The position numbers and the translations under genes were made by a program. From Streptomyces cathayae (GTDB lineage Bacteria > Actinomycetota > Actinomycetes > Streptomycetales > Streptomycetaceae): a stretch of 64,000 nt of DNA. Location: positions 2,666,001-2,730,000 of the forward strand of contig NZ_CP121682.1 in the NCBI RefSeq assembly GCF_029760955.1, read 5' to 3'. Below are positions 35,208-42,786 of the stretch, one piece after another (the first letter of the stretch is position 1; every line of letters starts with the position of its first letter). Under the pieces are notes generated by a model. The model had not been told where the DNA came from. It ran no database searches and saw only the letters and a program-made list of their open reading frames with translations.

Positions 35208-35224
35208 GGTGTGGTTGCTCCCCC

Positions 35225-35905
35225 TCAGCCCCGGACCCGGAGACGGTCGGTGCTGTCCTCACTGGGCTGGACGACGACGATGCCCTGGCCGGAGAACGCC
35301 ATCTGGTAGGCCTCGCCGCTGCCGCGGCCGATCAGCGACTGTGCCCGGAAGCTGCGCTTGCCCTTCACCTTGAGGTTCGGGGACCAGGCGACCAGAGCGT
35401 CCGGGTCGACGTACGTCTCGTCCTCGCCACCGCCGCAGTCGACGACGATCGGCTTGCCCCGGGAGGTCAGCGCGACCCAGCCCTGCCCGGAGATCCTGGT
35501 GTTCCACAGGCCCTGCCCGGCAAATTTCGCCAGGCCCTTCACCCGCTCCACGCCCCACGACAGATGGGCGTCGAAGGCGAGCAGATTGGTGGCGTTGACG
35601 GAGATGCCGTCGCCGTTGAGGTTGATCACGACGACGTTCGCACCGTAGTCGGCGAGGTAGAGCAGGCCGTCGCCGGAGCACTTCATCAGCGGCGCGCCCT
35701 CCCCGGTCATCCAGTCCCGCGCGATCTGGCGCACGGCCGACGGGTTCGGCTCGTACTGGACGAACCCCTCGTAGGCGACCATGGACCCCACGCGCGCGAA
35801 GAGGTCGTTCCCGGTCTGCAGGGCGACCTTCAGCATGTGGTCGCCGTGGTTCTCCATGCGCGCGGTGACGGGGGCGGGGGCGTAGCCCGCGAGTGGCTGG
35901 TTCAT
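35225..35905 (-). CDS. AIM24 family protein
   Basis: 226 residues from ATG 35905 (MNQPLAGYAPAPVTARMENH). The longer open frame upstream overlaps the TerD-AIM24 gene and is not used. AIM24 repeats are visible as LFARVGSMVAYEGFVQYEPN, LMKCSGDGLLYLADYGANVV and LWNTRISGQGWVALTSRGKP. It is a paralogue of both neighbours but not a near-identical duplicate. Located 11 bases after the fusion gene stop, so almost certainly co-transcribed. Confidence 0.9.
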   Translation of the reverse strand: MNQPLAGYAPAPVTARMENHGDHMLKVALQTGNDLFARVGSMVAYEGFVQYEPNPSAVRQIARDWMTGEGAPLMKCSGDGLLYLADYGANVVVINLNGDGISVNATNLLAFDAHLSWGVERVKGLAKFAGQGLWNTRISGQGWVALTSRGKPIVVDCGGGEDETYVDPDALVAWSPNLKVKGKRSFRAQSLIGRGSGEAYQMAFSGQGIVVVQPSEDSTDRLRVRG

Positions 35906-35916
35906 GACGGGCTCCC

Positions 35917-37629
35917 TCAGATCTCGTACGGCTGGACGACGATGAAGTTGCCGGGTGCTCCCCGGAACTGGAGGTTGACGCTCTCCCCGGTGTCGCCGGG
36001 GTAGGAGTTGCGGCGCATTCGCACCTGGCTGGAGACGATCACCTGGGAGGCGGCCGACCAGGCGACCACGGCGTTGCAGTCGGCGAACGTGGTGGGCGTC
36101 ACCGGCAGCACCACGGGCACGCCGTGCGTCTTCACGACGATGGTGCCGGTCCCCTGGAACTGCATCGTGAACAGCGCGCCACCGGGAATGCCGTGCCCCT
36201 CGACACGGCGGACCTCGTACTGGAGGCCTTCGTCGAAGGCGAGGACGTTCTCGGCGGAGACGCACACGGCGTCGCCCTGGAGCTCGATCGGGTGCAGCAT
36301 CGTGGCGTCCTCGGCGAAGAACACCTGGCCCTGGCCCGTGCAGCGCATCAGCTGCATCTCCTGGCCGGTCGCGTTGCCCACGATCCGGCCGGTGAAGCCG
36401 GCGCCCTTGTAGTTGAAGTCGACCTTGCCCTGGTAGAGGACCATGCTGCCCTGTCGGGCCAGCACGGGCTGACCGCCGATGCCGAGGTCGACGCGGACGA
36501 GCTTCTGGTTCTGCTGGGTCCAGCGCTGCCCGGTGGGCGTCTCCTTGAACATCTGGAGCGCACCGAGCACACCCGGGGCCTGCGGTGCACCCTGGGGTGC
36601 GCTCGGGGGAGCGCCCTGCGGAGTCCCGTAGGGGGCCGGCGGGCCGGGCACCTGACCCGGCATCTGTGCGGGCGGCGGCTGGCCGTAGCCGGGTGGGGGT
36701 GTCGGCCCGCCGTAACCGGGCGGCGGGGCGGGTGCCTGTGGTGCCTGCGGCTGCGCGCCGTAGCCGGGGGGCGGCGGGGCGCTCGGAGCCGGCGGGCCGG
36801 GGGGCGGTGGCTGCTGGCCGGGCCGGCCGAAGGGCGCGGGCGCCGGAGCCGGAGGCGGCACCGGGGAGCCCCCGGGCGGAGTGTTCAGGGGCGCGACGAT
36901 CGTCTGCGCGGCGTGCACCGACGGCGCCGGGGGCGGGGGCGGAGTGGCGCCGGGGGGAGGGGCGAAACCCTGTGCCGCGGGCTGAGGGGCCGGCGCGGGG
37001 GCGGGAGTCGGCACGGCGGTGCCGGGGACGGCGAACGCGGGCGGCGCGAAGCCAGGAGCGGCGCCGCTCGCCTGCGGCTGCTGCGGGGCGGCGGGCTCCT
37101 CCTCCGCCACCTCACCTCCGAAGTTCTTCAGCAGCGCTTCGAGCCCACCGTCGAAGCCCTGACCGACGGCGGCGAACCGCCACACGTCCTTGAGGTAGAA
37201 GTCACCCAGCATCACCGCCCGCTCGGTGGAGAACTCGGAGCCGTCGAAGGGGTAACGGGCCACTTCCTCGCCGCCCGCGACGATGCGGATGTATCCGGGA
37301 CCGATCTGGGACATCTGCCCGGCGCCGTCGATCGTCGCCGTGAAGGACAGCTTCTTGATCTGCTGCGGGATCCGGTCCAGCGTCACCCGGAAGGATTCCG
37401 TGTCGCCGGCCTGCGCACCCAGGAGCTGGAGGGACTCCTCGGGGGACTTCGGCTGGTTGAAGAAGACGAAGTACCGGTCGTCCGAGAGCCGTTCGTCCGC
37501 GTCGAGACCGAAGCAGCTGATGTCGAAGGTGAGCCCGGGGCCGGAGATCTGCACGCCTACGTACAGATCCGTGCCAGCGGTGAGATCACTGATCCTGGCC
37601 TTGTGGCCGCGTTGGAATTCCCTGGCCAT
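35917..37629 (-). CDS. TerD domain - proline-rich linker - AIM24 domain fusion protein
   Basis: 570-residue three-part protein. Residues 1-175 are a TerD/calcium-binding stress domain (ISCFGLDADERLSDDRYFVF, FTATIDGAGQMSQIGPGYIR). Residues about 176-355 are a Pro/Gly/Ala-rich linker with PPPGYG-type repeats. Residues 356-570 are an AIM24 domain (LVRVDLGIGGQPVLARQGSM, FQGTGTIVVKTHGVPVVLPV). TerD proteins belong to tellurite/stress systems that bind Ca2+; joining to AIM24 suggests a surface- or membrane-associated scaffold, by inference. It is the first gene of a three-gene run of AIM24 proteins. Confidence 0.92.
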   Translation of the reverse strand: MAREFQRGHKARISDLTAGTDLYVGVQISGPGLTFDISCFGLDADERLSDDRYFVFFNQPKSPEESLQLLGAQAGDTESFRVTLDRIPQQIKKLSFTATIDGAGQMSQIGPGYIRIVAGGEEVARYPFDGSEFSTERAVMLGDFYLKDVWRFAAVGQGFDGGLEALLKNFGGEVAEEEPAAPQQPQASGAAPGFAPPAFAVPGTAVPTPAPAPAPQPAAQGFAPPPGATPPPPPAPSVHAAQTIVAPLNTPPGGSPVPPPAPAPAPFGRPGQQPPPPGPPAPSAPPPPGYGAQPQAPQAPAPPPGYGGPTPPPGYGQPPPAQMPGQVPGPPAPYGTPQGAPPSAPQGAPQAPGVLGALQMFKETPTGQRWTQQNQKLVRVDLGIGGQPVLARQGSMVLYQGKVDFNYKGAGFTGRIVGNATGQEMQLMRCTGQGQVFFAEDATMLHPIELQGDAVCVSAENVLAFDEGLQYEVRRVEGHGIPGGALFTMQFQGTGTIVVKTHGVPVVLPVTPTTFADCNAVVAWSAASQVIVSSQVRMRRNSYPGDTGESVNLQFRGAPGNFIVVQPYEI

Positions 37630-37738
37630 GCGTACGACCGTCCCCCATCCCGAATGTGAGTGCGTCGCGCCAGGCTAACGGCAAATCCGGACAACCGACG
37701 ATGTCGGTACAGACCCGGTACACAACACGCGCGTGCCC

Positions 37739-38362
37739 CTACGGTGCGCTCACTGCGGACGGCGTTCCCTCGTCGCGGGTGCCGGGCGGATGCGGCAGCC
37801 GCTCGGCCGCGACCACGCCTTCGAGGTAGCCCCGGGCCCGTTCCGTCTTCGGATACGCCTCCAGCAGACGCCAGAAACGGGGTCCGTGACCGGGCACCAG
37901 CAGATGCGCCAGCTCGTGGCAGAGGACGTAGTCGACGACGTACTCGGGCATGCCCTGCAGCCGGTGCGACAGGCGGATGCTGCCCTCGGACGGCGTGCAC
38001 GAGCCCCAGCGCGTGTTCTGGTTGGTCACCCACCGCACGGAGCGGGGCAGGGCCCGCCCGTCGAAGTACTGGGCCGACAACCGCTCGGCCCGCTCGGTCA
38101 GTTCGGTGTGCCCGAGTGTCCGCCTGCTCTCCTGGGCGGCCAGCTTGTCGAGCATGACGTTCACCCAGCGCTGTTCCTCCGCCTCGGACATCCGGGCGGG
38201 AATGAGCACGACGGTGCGATCACCCTCGCGGTACGCGGACACCGTTCTGCGTCGGCGGGAACTCCGGCGGACCTCGATCGCGCTCGCCCGTGAGCCGTTC
38301 GTCGACTGGCTCGTCGTGCTGCGCTGTGGTGGGGCGGCGCGGTGCGGTGGGTCGGCGGGCAC
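37739..38362 (-). CDS. YgjP-like (M48-type, DUF45) metallopeptidase
   Basis: 207 residues from GTG 38362; no strong ribosome binding site is seen and an internal start is possible. The zinc motif is CHELAHLLVPGHG with H149, E150, H153 and a nearby H159, followed by FWRLLEAYPKTERARGYLEG, typical of the YgjP/DUF45 family. A basic N-terminal segment (EVRRSSRRRRTVSAYREGD) and the sequence NQNTRWGSCTPSEGSIRLSH are also family marks. Substrate unknown. On the same strand as, and 109 bases upstream of, the TerD-AIM24 gene, so it may be transcribed with it. Confidence 0.88.
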   Translation of the reverse strand: MPADPPHRAAPPQRSTTSQSTNGSRASAIEVRRSSRRRRTVSAYREGDRTVVLIPARMSEAEEQRWVNVMLDKLAAQESRRTLGHTELTERAERLSAQYFDGRALPRSVRWVTNQNTRWGSCTPSEGSIRLSHRLQGMPEYVVDYVLCHELAHLLVPGHGPRFWRLLEAYPKTERARGYLEGVVAAERLPHPPGTRDEGTPSAVSAP

Positions 38363-38464
38363 GCCCCGACGTTACCCGCTGTCCCCGGGGAAGTCCCGGT
38401 TCCAGGACGCTTCGATGTCGATCCCCTCACCATGCGCAGGATTTATAGGATCATTCCTCACCCC

Positions 38465-38473
38465 TGTGGACAA
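38465..38473 (-). other. DnaA-box-like nonamer
   Basis: TGTGGACAA, the reverse complement of TTGTCCACA, the Streptomyces DnaA-box consensus, lies in the intergenic region upstream of the ThiF-like gene. It is one of three such nonamers in the window. Confidence 0.5.
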
Positions 38474-38603
38474 CTTTCCGCACACTTCCCCGAAGCGGTG
38501 CATGCTGGCACTCGTCGACCGCCCCACGAGCGGGTCGACGGCACTGAACTTCAGCGGCACTACGGCACTACGGCAGCGATCAAGGGCATACGGGGGACCT
38601 GGC

Positions 38604-39830
38604 ATGCATCCGATGGTGAAACCCGCGCTCCGGCGCGGATGGCGCGACCTCAACACCGTGCAGTTCGGGATGACACCCGCGCACGCGTTGACCCTGGGGC
38701 CGGTGGACACGGCGACGGGCAGTTTCCTCGACCTGCTCAACGGCACCCGCGGACTCGCCCACCTGCGGGAGGAAGGCCGGCGCATGGATCTGCCCGACGG
38801 TCATGTCGACCGGCTCGTGACCAGACTGTCGCGGGCCGGGCTCCTGGACGACTCCCGGGGCGGCGGTCCGGCCGCCGATGCCCTGCGCGAGAAGCGGGAG
38901 GTCCTCGACCGGCTGCGCCCCGACCTGGCCTCGCTGACCCTGACCACCTCCGCACCGGGCGACGCGCTCGGGCGACTCGCCGCGCGCCGCGGCGCGCGGG
39001 TGCAGGTGAGGGGAGCCGGCCGGGTGGGCGCGATGCTGGCGGCGCTGCTGGCGGCAGCCGGCGTGGGTGAGGTCGACGTGCGTGACATCGGGCGGGTCGA
39101 GCCCTGGGACGTCGCACCGGGCGGCCTGCCCGCCGAAGCCGTCGGCGACCGCAGGGACGAGGCGGCCCGCCGCGCCGTGCGCCGCGCCGCACCGGACCGA
39201 CCGCGGCGCCGTACCGCCCGGTCGCCGTTCGTGGGTGGCGATCCCGGGTTCTCCCTGGTGATCCTCGCTCCCCGGGACGATGTCGCCGTGCACGCACCCG
39301 ACCCGTCGGGGACCGAGCCCCTGGTGGCCTCCGGAACACCCCACCTCTACGCGGGAGTGGCGGAGGGAACCGGTGTCGTCGGACCGCTCGTCCTGCCCGG
39401 TGAGACGGCCTGCGCGGGCTGCCTCCAGGGCAACAGGACCGACCGGGACCCGGCCTGGCCCCGTATGGTCGCCCAGTGGCGCTCCGGACGGCAGCGCCAG
39501 GTGGGAGCCTGCGACATGGCTCTGGCCGCGACCGTGGCCGGACTGGCCGGTGCCCATGCGTTGGCTCACCTGGACGGCCATGTTCCGTCCAGCGCCGGCA
39601 CCCGTTGGGAGGCATCCCTCCCGGGCCTGCACTGGCATGCACGGCCGGTCCGGGCGCGTCCCGGCTGCCCGTGCGGAGCGGCGGAGGGGGACGCGGTGAA
39701 AGGCATGTCGGAACACACCTCCGAGTACGGCCGGGCGCACGAGACAATGGCCTCGCAAGGGCCGTCGAAGGAGTCGTGCCGTATGGCGGACGCGGAGCGG
39801 CCGGCAGGGACTTGGAGGGCGCATGTCTGA
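38604..39830 (+). CDS. ThiF/E1-like protein (degenerate adenylyltransferase family)
   Basis: 408 residues from ATG 38604, with GGGGGA upstream. The N-terminus (about 1-110) resembles leader-binding/cyclodehydratase-type domains; a Rossmann start RGAGRVGAMLAALLAAAG (137-142 GAGRVG) is followed by DVRDIGRVEPWDVAPGGL where the usual N-R-Q residues of active E1 enzymes are missing. Zinc-type cysteines C270/C273 (CAGC) and C355/C357 (CPC) remain. So it is probably a non-adenylating E1-like fold. Its stop overlaps the ABC1 kinase start by eight bases, and both are conserved together in actinobacteria. Confidence 0.85.
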   Translation: MHPMVKPALRRGWRDLNTVQFGMTPAHALTLGPVDTATGSFLDLLNGTRGLAHLREEGRRMDLPDGHVDRLVTRLSRAGLLDDSRGGGPAADALREKREVLDRLRPDLASLTLTTSAPGDALGRLAARRGARVQVRGAGRVGAMLAALLAAAGVGEVDVRDIGRVEPWDVAPGGLPAEAVGDRRDEAARRAVRRAAPDRPRRRTARSPFVGGDPGFSLVILAPRDDVAVHAPDPSGTEPLVASGTPHLYAGVAEGTGVVGPLVLPGETACAGCLQGNRTDRDPAWPRMVAQWRSGRQRQVGACDMALAATVAGLAGAHALAHLDGHVPSSAGTRWEASLPGLHWHARPVRARPGCPCGAAEGDAVKGMSEHTSEYGRAHETMASQGPSKESCRMADAERPAGTWRAHV

Positions 39831-41292
39831 TCTTCCCCGGAAGGCGGTCACCCGGACCGCCAAGCTGGCCGCGCTCCCGCTCGGCTTCGCCGGGCGGGCG
39901 ACCTGGGGGCTCGGCAAGCGGATCGTGGGCGAGTCCGCGGAGATCGTCGGCCGGGAGTTGCAGCAGCGCACCGCGGAACAGCTGTTCAAGGTGCTCGGCG
40001 AGCTCAAGGGCGGCGCGATGAAGTTCGGCCAGGCCCTGTCGGTGTTCGAGTCGGCCCTGCCGGAGGAGATCGCCGGGCCCTACCGCACGGCGCTGACGAA
40101 GCTTCAGGAGGCGGCCCCGCCCATGCCGACCCGTACCGTGCACACGGTGCTGGAGGAACGGCTCGGCGAGGACTGGCGCGACCTGTTCCTCGAGTTCGAG
40201 GACAAGCCGGCTGCCGCGGCCTCGATCGGCCAGGTGCACCGGGGAGTGTGGCACGACGGCCGCGAGGTGGCGGTCAAGGTCCAGTACCCGGGCGCAGGCG
40301 AGGCCCTGCTGTCCGACCTGAACCAGCTGAGCCGGTTCGCCCGCCTGCTCGGCCCGCTCATCCCCGGCATGGACGTCAAACCGCTGATCACCGAGCTGAA
40401 GGACCGGGTCTCGGAGGAACTGGACTACGCCCTGGAGGCCCGGTCTCAGCAGGCCCACGCCGAGGAGTTCACGGACGACCCCGACGTCGTCGTACCGGCG
40501 GTGGTCCACCAGGGCGAACAGGTGCTGGTCACCGAGTGGATGGACGGCGTCCCCCTGTCGGAGATCATTTCGGACGGCACGGAAGCGCAGCGCGACCGAG
40601 CCGGTCAGCTCCTGGCCCGTTTCCTGTTCTCCGGACCGGCCCGCACCGGGCTGCTGCACGCCGATCCTCATCCGGGCAACTTCCGTCTGCTGCCCGGCGG
40701 TCCGGACGGCGAGGACGACTGGCGTCTGGGCGTACTGGACTTCGGCACGGTCGACCGTCTCCCGGGCGGGCTGCCCCACCCCATCGGCGAGGCCCTGCGG
40801 ATGGCAGTGGACGGCGAGGCGGAGTCCGTCTACCGGATGCTGTGCGCGGAGGGGTTCGTCAGGGAGACCATCGAGCTGGATCCCGACGCGGTCCTCGAGT
40901 ACCTCCTGCCGATCATCGAGCCGGCGCGGGTCGAGGCGTTCACCTTCACCCGTGGCTGGATGCGCGGCCAGGCCACACGCATCGGCGATCCCCGCTCCCC
41001 GGCCTACCAACTGGCCAAGCAGCTCAACCTCCCTCCGGCGTACCTGCTGATACACCGGGTGACCCTGAGCACGATCGGTGTGCTGTGCCAGTTGGGCGGG
41101 ACGGTACGGCTCCGCGACGAACTGCAGGAGTGGCTGCCGGGGTTCCTCCCGGAGGAACCGGAGCCGGAGGAACCGGAGCTGGGCGCGGAGAGCACTGAGA
41201 ACACGGCGGACGCGGAGGCGGCGGACGCGGACGGCGCGGGGGCCTCGGCAGAAGAGAAGTCGGCGGAGGAGAAGTCGGCGGCTCAGGCGTGA
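39823..41292 (+). CDS. ABC1/UbiB atypical kinase family protein
   Basis: 489-residue atypical kinase-like ATPase. Family marks: KxGQ motif MKFGQ (67-70), the alanine-rich AAAASIGQVHRG loop (131-140) in place of the glycine loop, lysine K152 (VAVKVQYPG), catalytic HADPHPGN (279-286) and DFG (306-308). C-terminal tail is acidic/Ala-rich (ENTADAEAADADGAGASAEE). UbiB-type proteins support isoprenoid quinone/lipid metabolism in other bacteria; the role here is unproven. ATG 39823 has GGAGGGC upstream and overlaps the ThiF-like gene stop. Confidence 0.92.
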   Translation: MSDLPRKAVTRTAKLAALPLGFAGRATWGLGKRIVGESAEIVGRELQQRTAEQLFKVLGELKGGAMKFGQALSVFESALPEEIAGPYRTALTKLQEAAPPMPTRTVHTVLEERLGEDWRDLFLEFEDKPAAAASIGQVHRGVWHDGREVAVKVQYPGAGEALLSDLNQLSRFARLLGPLIPGMDVKPLITELKDRVSEELDYALEARSQQAHAEEFTDDPDVVVPAVVHQGEQVLVTEWMDGVPLSEIISDGTEAQRDRAGQLLARFLFSGPARTGLLHADPHPGNFRLLPGGPDGEDDWRLGVLDFGTVDRLPGGLPHPIGEALRMAVDGEAESVYRMLCAEGFVRETIELDPDAVLEYLLPIIEPARVEAFTFTRGWMRGQATRIGDPRSPAYQLAKQLNLPPAYLLIHRVTLSTIGVLCQLGGTVRLRDELQEWLPGFLPEEPEPEEPELGAESTENTADAEAADADGAGASAEEKSAEEKSAAQA

Positions 41293-41297
41293 GACGC

Positions 41298-41381
41298 GCG
41301 GGCCGCGACCGTCGTCGCGGCCCGCTCGGTGCAACGCACCACGGGGGCCGGTCCGTTCGGCACGGACCGGCCCCCGTGGTG
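41298..41381 (+). terminator. double hairpin terminator after the ABC1 gene
   Basis: Two stems in series: a 12-bp stem (41298-41309/41314-41325) with a CGTC loop, then a perfect 19-bp stem (41337-41355/41363-41381) with a 7-nt loop. They start six bases after the stop and also face the convergent gene at 41447. Confidence 0.85.
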
Positions 41382-41446
41382 GAGAAGGACCGCCGGGTCG
41401 GCCGGATCGGAAGAACGGGCCGGCCCGGAGAATCGCTACTGCACGG

Positions 41447-41770
41447 CTACTGCATGACGGCCATGGCGAGCGCGCGGCGGGCGCGCCGGGAGGCACGCTC
41501 GGCGCGGCGCTGCATCCGCTGAGCGGTCACCAGGCGTACAGCCTGGCGCTCCCGCTCGGCCTCGTGCAGCCGCTCGTGCATATGCGCACGGGCCAGGGCT
41601 TCTGGGATGAGTTGCATCTCACGGGTCCTGTTCTGGCGCGAGTCGTTCGCGCCGCTGGTGGTGAAGTCTTCGGTCGCGGAGCCTGCGGGCTCGTCGGCGG
41701 TCGGCATCATCGGGGCCTGCTTCTGCGGGTCGTGCGTGAGGGGATGGTCGATCGTTCCTGGGGTGTTCAT
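41447..41770 (-). CDS. small basic helical protein encoded with wblC
   Basis: 107 residues from ATG 41770, which overlaps the wblC stop by four bases (ATGA), so it is translated from the wblC mRNA. N-terminal half is disordered (TPGTIDHPLTHDPQKQAPMM); the C-terminal half is a long basic, Arg/Glu-rich helix (MHERLHEAERERQAVRLVTA, then QRMQRRAERASRRARRALAM). It is not a recognised family to me. The coupling with WblC suggests a function in the same antibiotic stress response or in RNA/protein binding, by inference. Earlier in-frame starts would lie in the wblC gene. Confidence 0.75.
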   Translation of the reverse strand: MNTPGTIDHPLTHDPQKQAPMMPTADEPAGSATEDFTTSGANDSRQNRTREMQLIPEALARAHMHERLHEAERERQAVRLVTAQRMQRRAERASRRARRALAMAVMQ

Positions 41771-42135
41771 GCCGTGACCGGGTTCTTGCGCGGCCGGCCA
41801 CGCGGCCGCTTCCGGGCGACGACGACGCCCTGGACGAACAGCTCCCCGCCCCAGACGCCCCACGGCTCACGCCGCTCCTTGGCACCGGCGAGGCAGGCCT
41901 CCATCAGCGGGCAGGTACGGCAGAGGGACTTGGCGTACTCCACGTCCGCCGGCGACTCGGCGAAGAAGACCTCCGGGTCGTAGGAACGGCACGGGACGGG
42001 CACGCCGAGGTTCTCGATGGCGTCGTCGAGCGCGGTGAGCGCGGTGAGCGGAGTCAAGGTCGGGTCCTCCGTGGAGCCAGGCTTGGGGATCGTTTCGGAA
42101 GGCGGTACGGACGGGGCGTGCGCTTCGAGTTGCAC
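41767..42135 (-). CDS. wblC: WhiB-like transcription factor WblC (WhiB7 orthologue)
   Basis: 122-residue iron-sulfur cluster regulator of intrinsic antibiotic resistance genes. Cluster cysteines C49, C72, C75 and C81 (CRSYDPEVFF; LCRTCPLMEAC), the GVWGG turn at 93-97, and a C-terminal AT-hook RGRPRK (112-117), which distinguishes WblC/WhiB7 from other Wbl proteins. It binds SigA/HrdB region 4 and AT-rich DNA beside the minus-35. Start ATG at 42135. Its leader of roughly 600 bases contains an upstream ORF and a terminator, and its predicted promoter has a WblC-type AT-rich element; positive autoregulation is expected. Confidence 0.96.
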   Translation of the reverse strand: MQLEAHAPSVPPSETIPKPGSTEDPTLTPLTALTALDDAIENLGVPVPCRSYDPEVFFAESPADVEYAKSLCRTCPLMEACLAGAKERREPWGVWGGELFVQGVVVARKRPRGRPRKNPVTA

Positions 42136-42238
42136 GGTTCGTCTTCCTCGTCTGTTCGTTCCGGCCGGTGGGCCGGGTGTCGGCTGGTACCGGGTTCTTG
42201 TCCTGTCCCGAGGCGCTTCGGTCCGTCGTCCCCGTTCG

Positions 42239-42284
42239 GGGACAAACAGAAGGGCCGCGGATCCCGGATGGGGTTCCGCGGCCC
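42239..42284 (-). terminator. attenuator hairpin in the wblC leader
   Basis: On the minus strand GGGCCGCGGA (42284-42275) pairs with TCCGCGGCCC (42261-42252), followed by TTCTGTTTGTCC. It is an intrinsic terminator about 104 bases upstream of the wblC start and downstream of the uORF stop at 42307. Another small hairpin CCTGAT-CGC-ATCAGG (42297-42311) covers the uORF stop. Confidence 0.75.
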
Positions 42285-42306
42285 TGAAGGCGCCGGCCTG
42301 ATCGCA

Positions 42307-42621
42307 TCAGGCTGGATGACTCCAGGGTTCTGGCCCACGGAAGGCCCACATCAGGTGGTGCTGTGTCGTCTGCTTCCGGAATCCGGCACCGGCCGCCGCA
42401 AAGGCATAGGTCTGCACCTGTGCCTCTACCGCTTCCAGTGCCTTGATCGGTCGCTCATTGCGCTCACGGAGGGAAAGACCCGCGGGAGCAGCAAAGGACG
42501 CCGGACCTGCGGCAGGGATGCCGGACAGACCAGTGCCCTGATGCGAGGCGCCGAGCATGCACAGGGAGACGGCCGAGCGATCGGTCGTTTTGACGACGGA
42601 GCTGGTGTTGATGCTGATCAC
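42307..42621 (-). CDS. upstream ORF in the wblC leader
   Basis: 104 codons from GTG 42621, preceded by an excellent GAGAGGAGG site eight bases upstream. The product begins VISINTSSVVKTTDRSAVSL and ends WSHPA, with no known domain. It ends in a small hairpin just before the attenuator. For WhiB7/WblC, translation of a leader ORF coupled to a terminator is the known way by which ribosome-inhibiting antibiotics switch the gene on; the arrangement here fits that model. Whether the peptide itself has a function is unknown. Confidence 0.7.
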   Translation of the reverse strand: MISINTSSVVKTTDRSAVSLCMLGASHQGTGLSGIPAAGPASFAAPAGLSLRERNERPIKALEAVEAQVQTYAFAAAGAGFRKQTTQHHLMWAFRGPEPWSHPA

Positions 42622-42733
42622 AGGACTCGCCTCCTCTCGGCGTATCAGGGGACCGGGGTCTACCGGTCCGGCGAATATGCAAGTACAACACGGATCCAGG
42701 GCCTGTGAGAAGGCCGCCGTTCCCGTGCCTAAG

Positions 42734-42771
42734 AACCTATGGGGCTTCCCCGGGCATGCGCAAACTATTTT
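42734..42771 (-). promoter_or_regulatory. WblC-type promoter of wblC
   Basis: On the minus strand: AAAATAGT (42771-42764), immediately followed by the minus-35 TTGCGC (42763-42758), an 18-nt spacer and the minus-10 TAGGTT (42739-42734). An AT-rich box immediately before the minus-35 is the hallmark of WhiB7/WblC-activated promoters. Transcription would start near 42727, about 105 bases before the uORF start. Confidence 0.7.
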
Positions 42772-42786
42772 CCCGACGAGTTGGAA

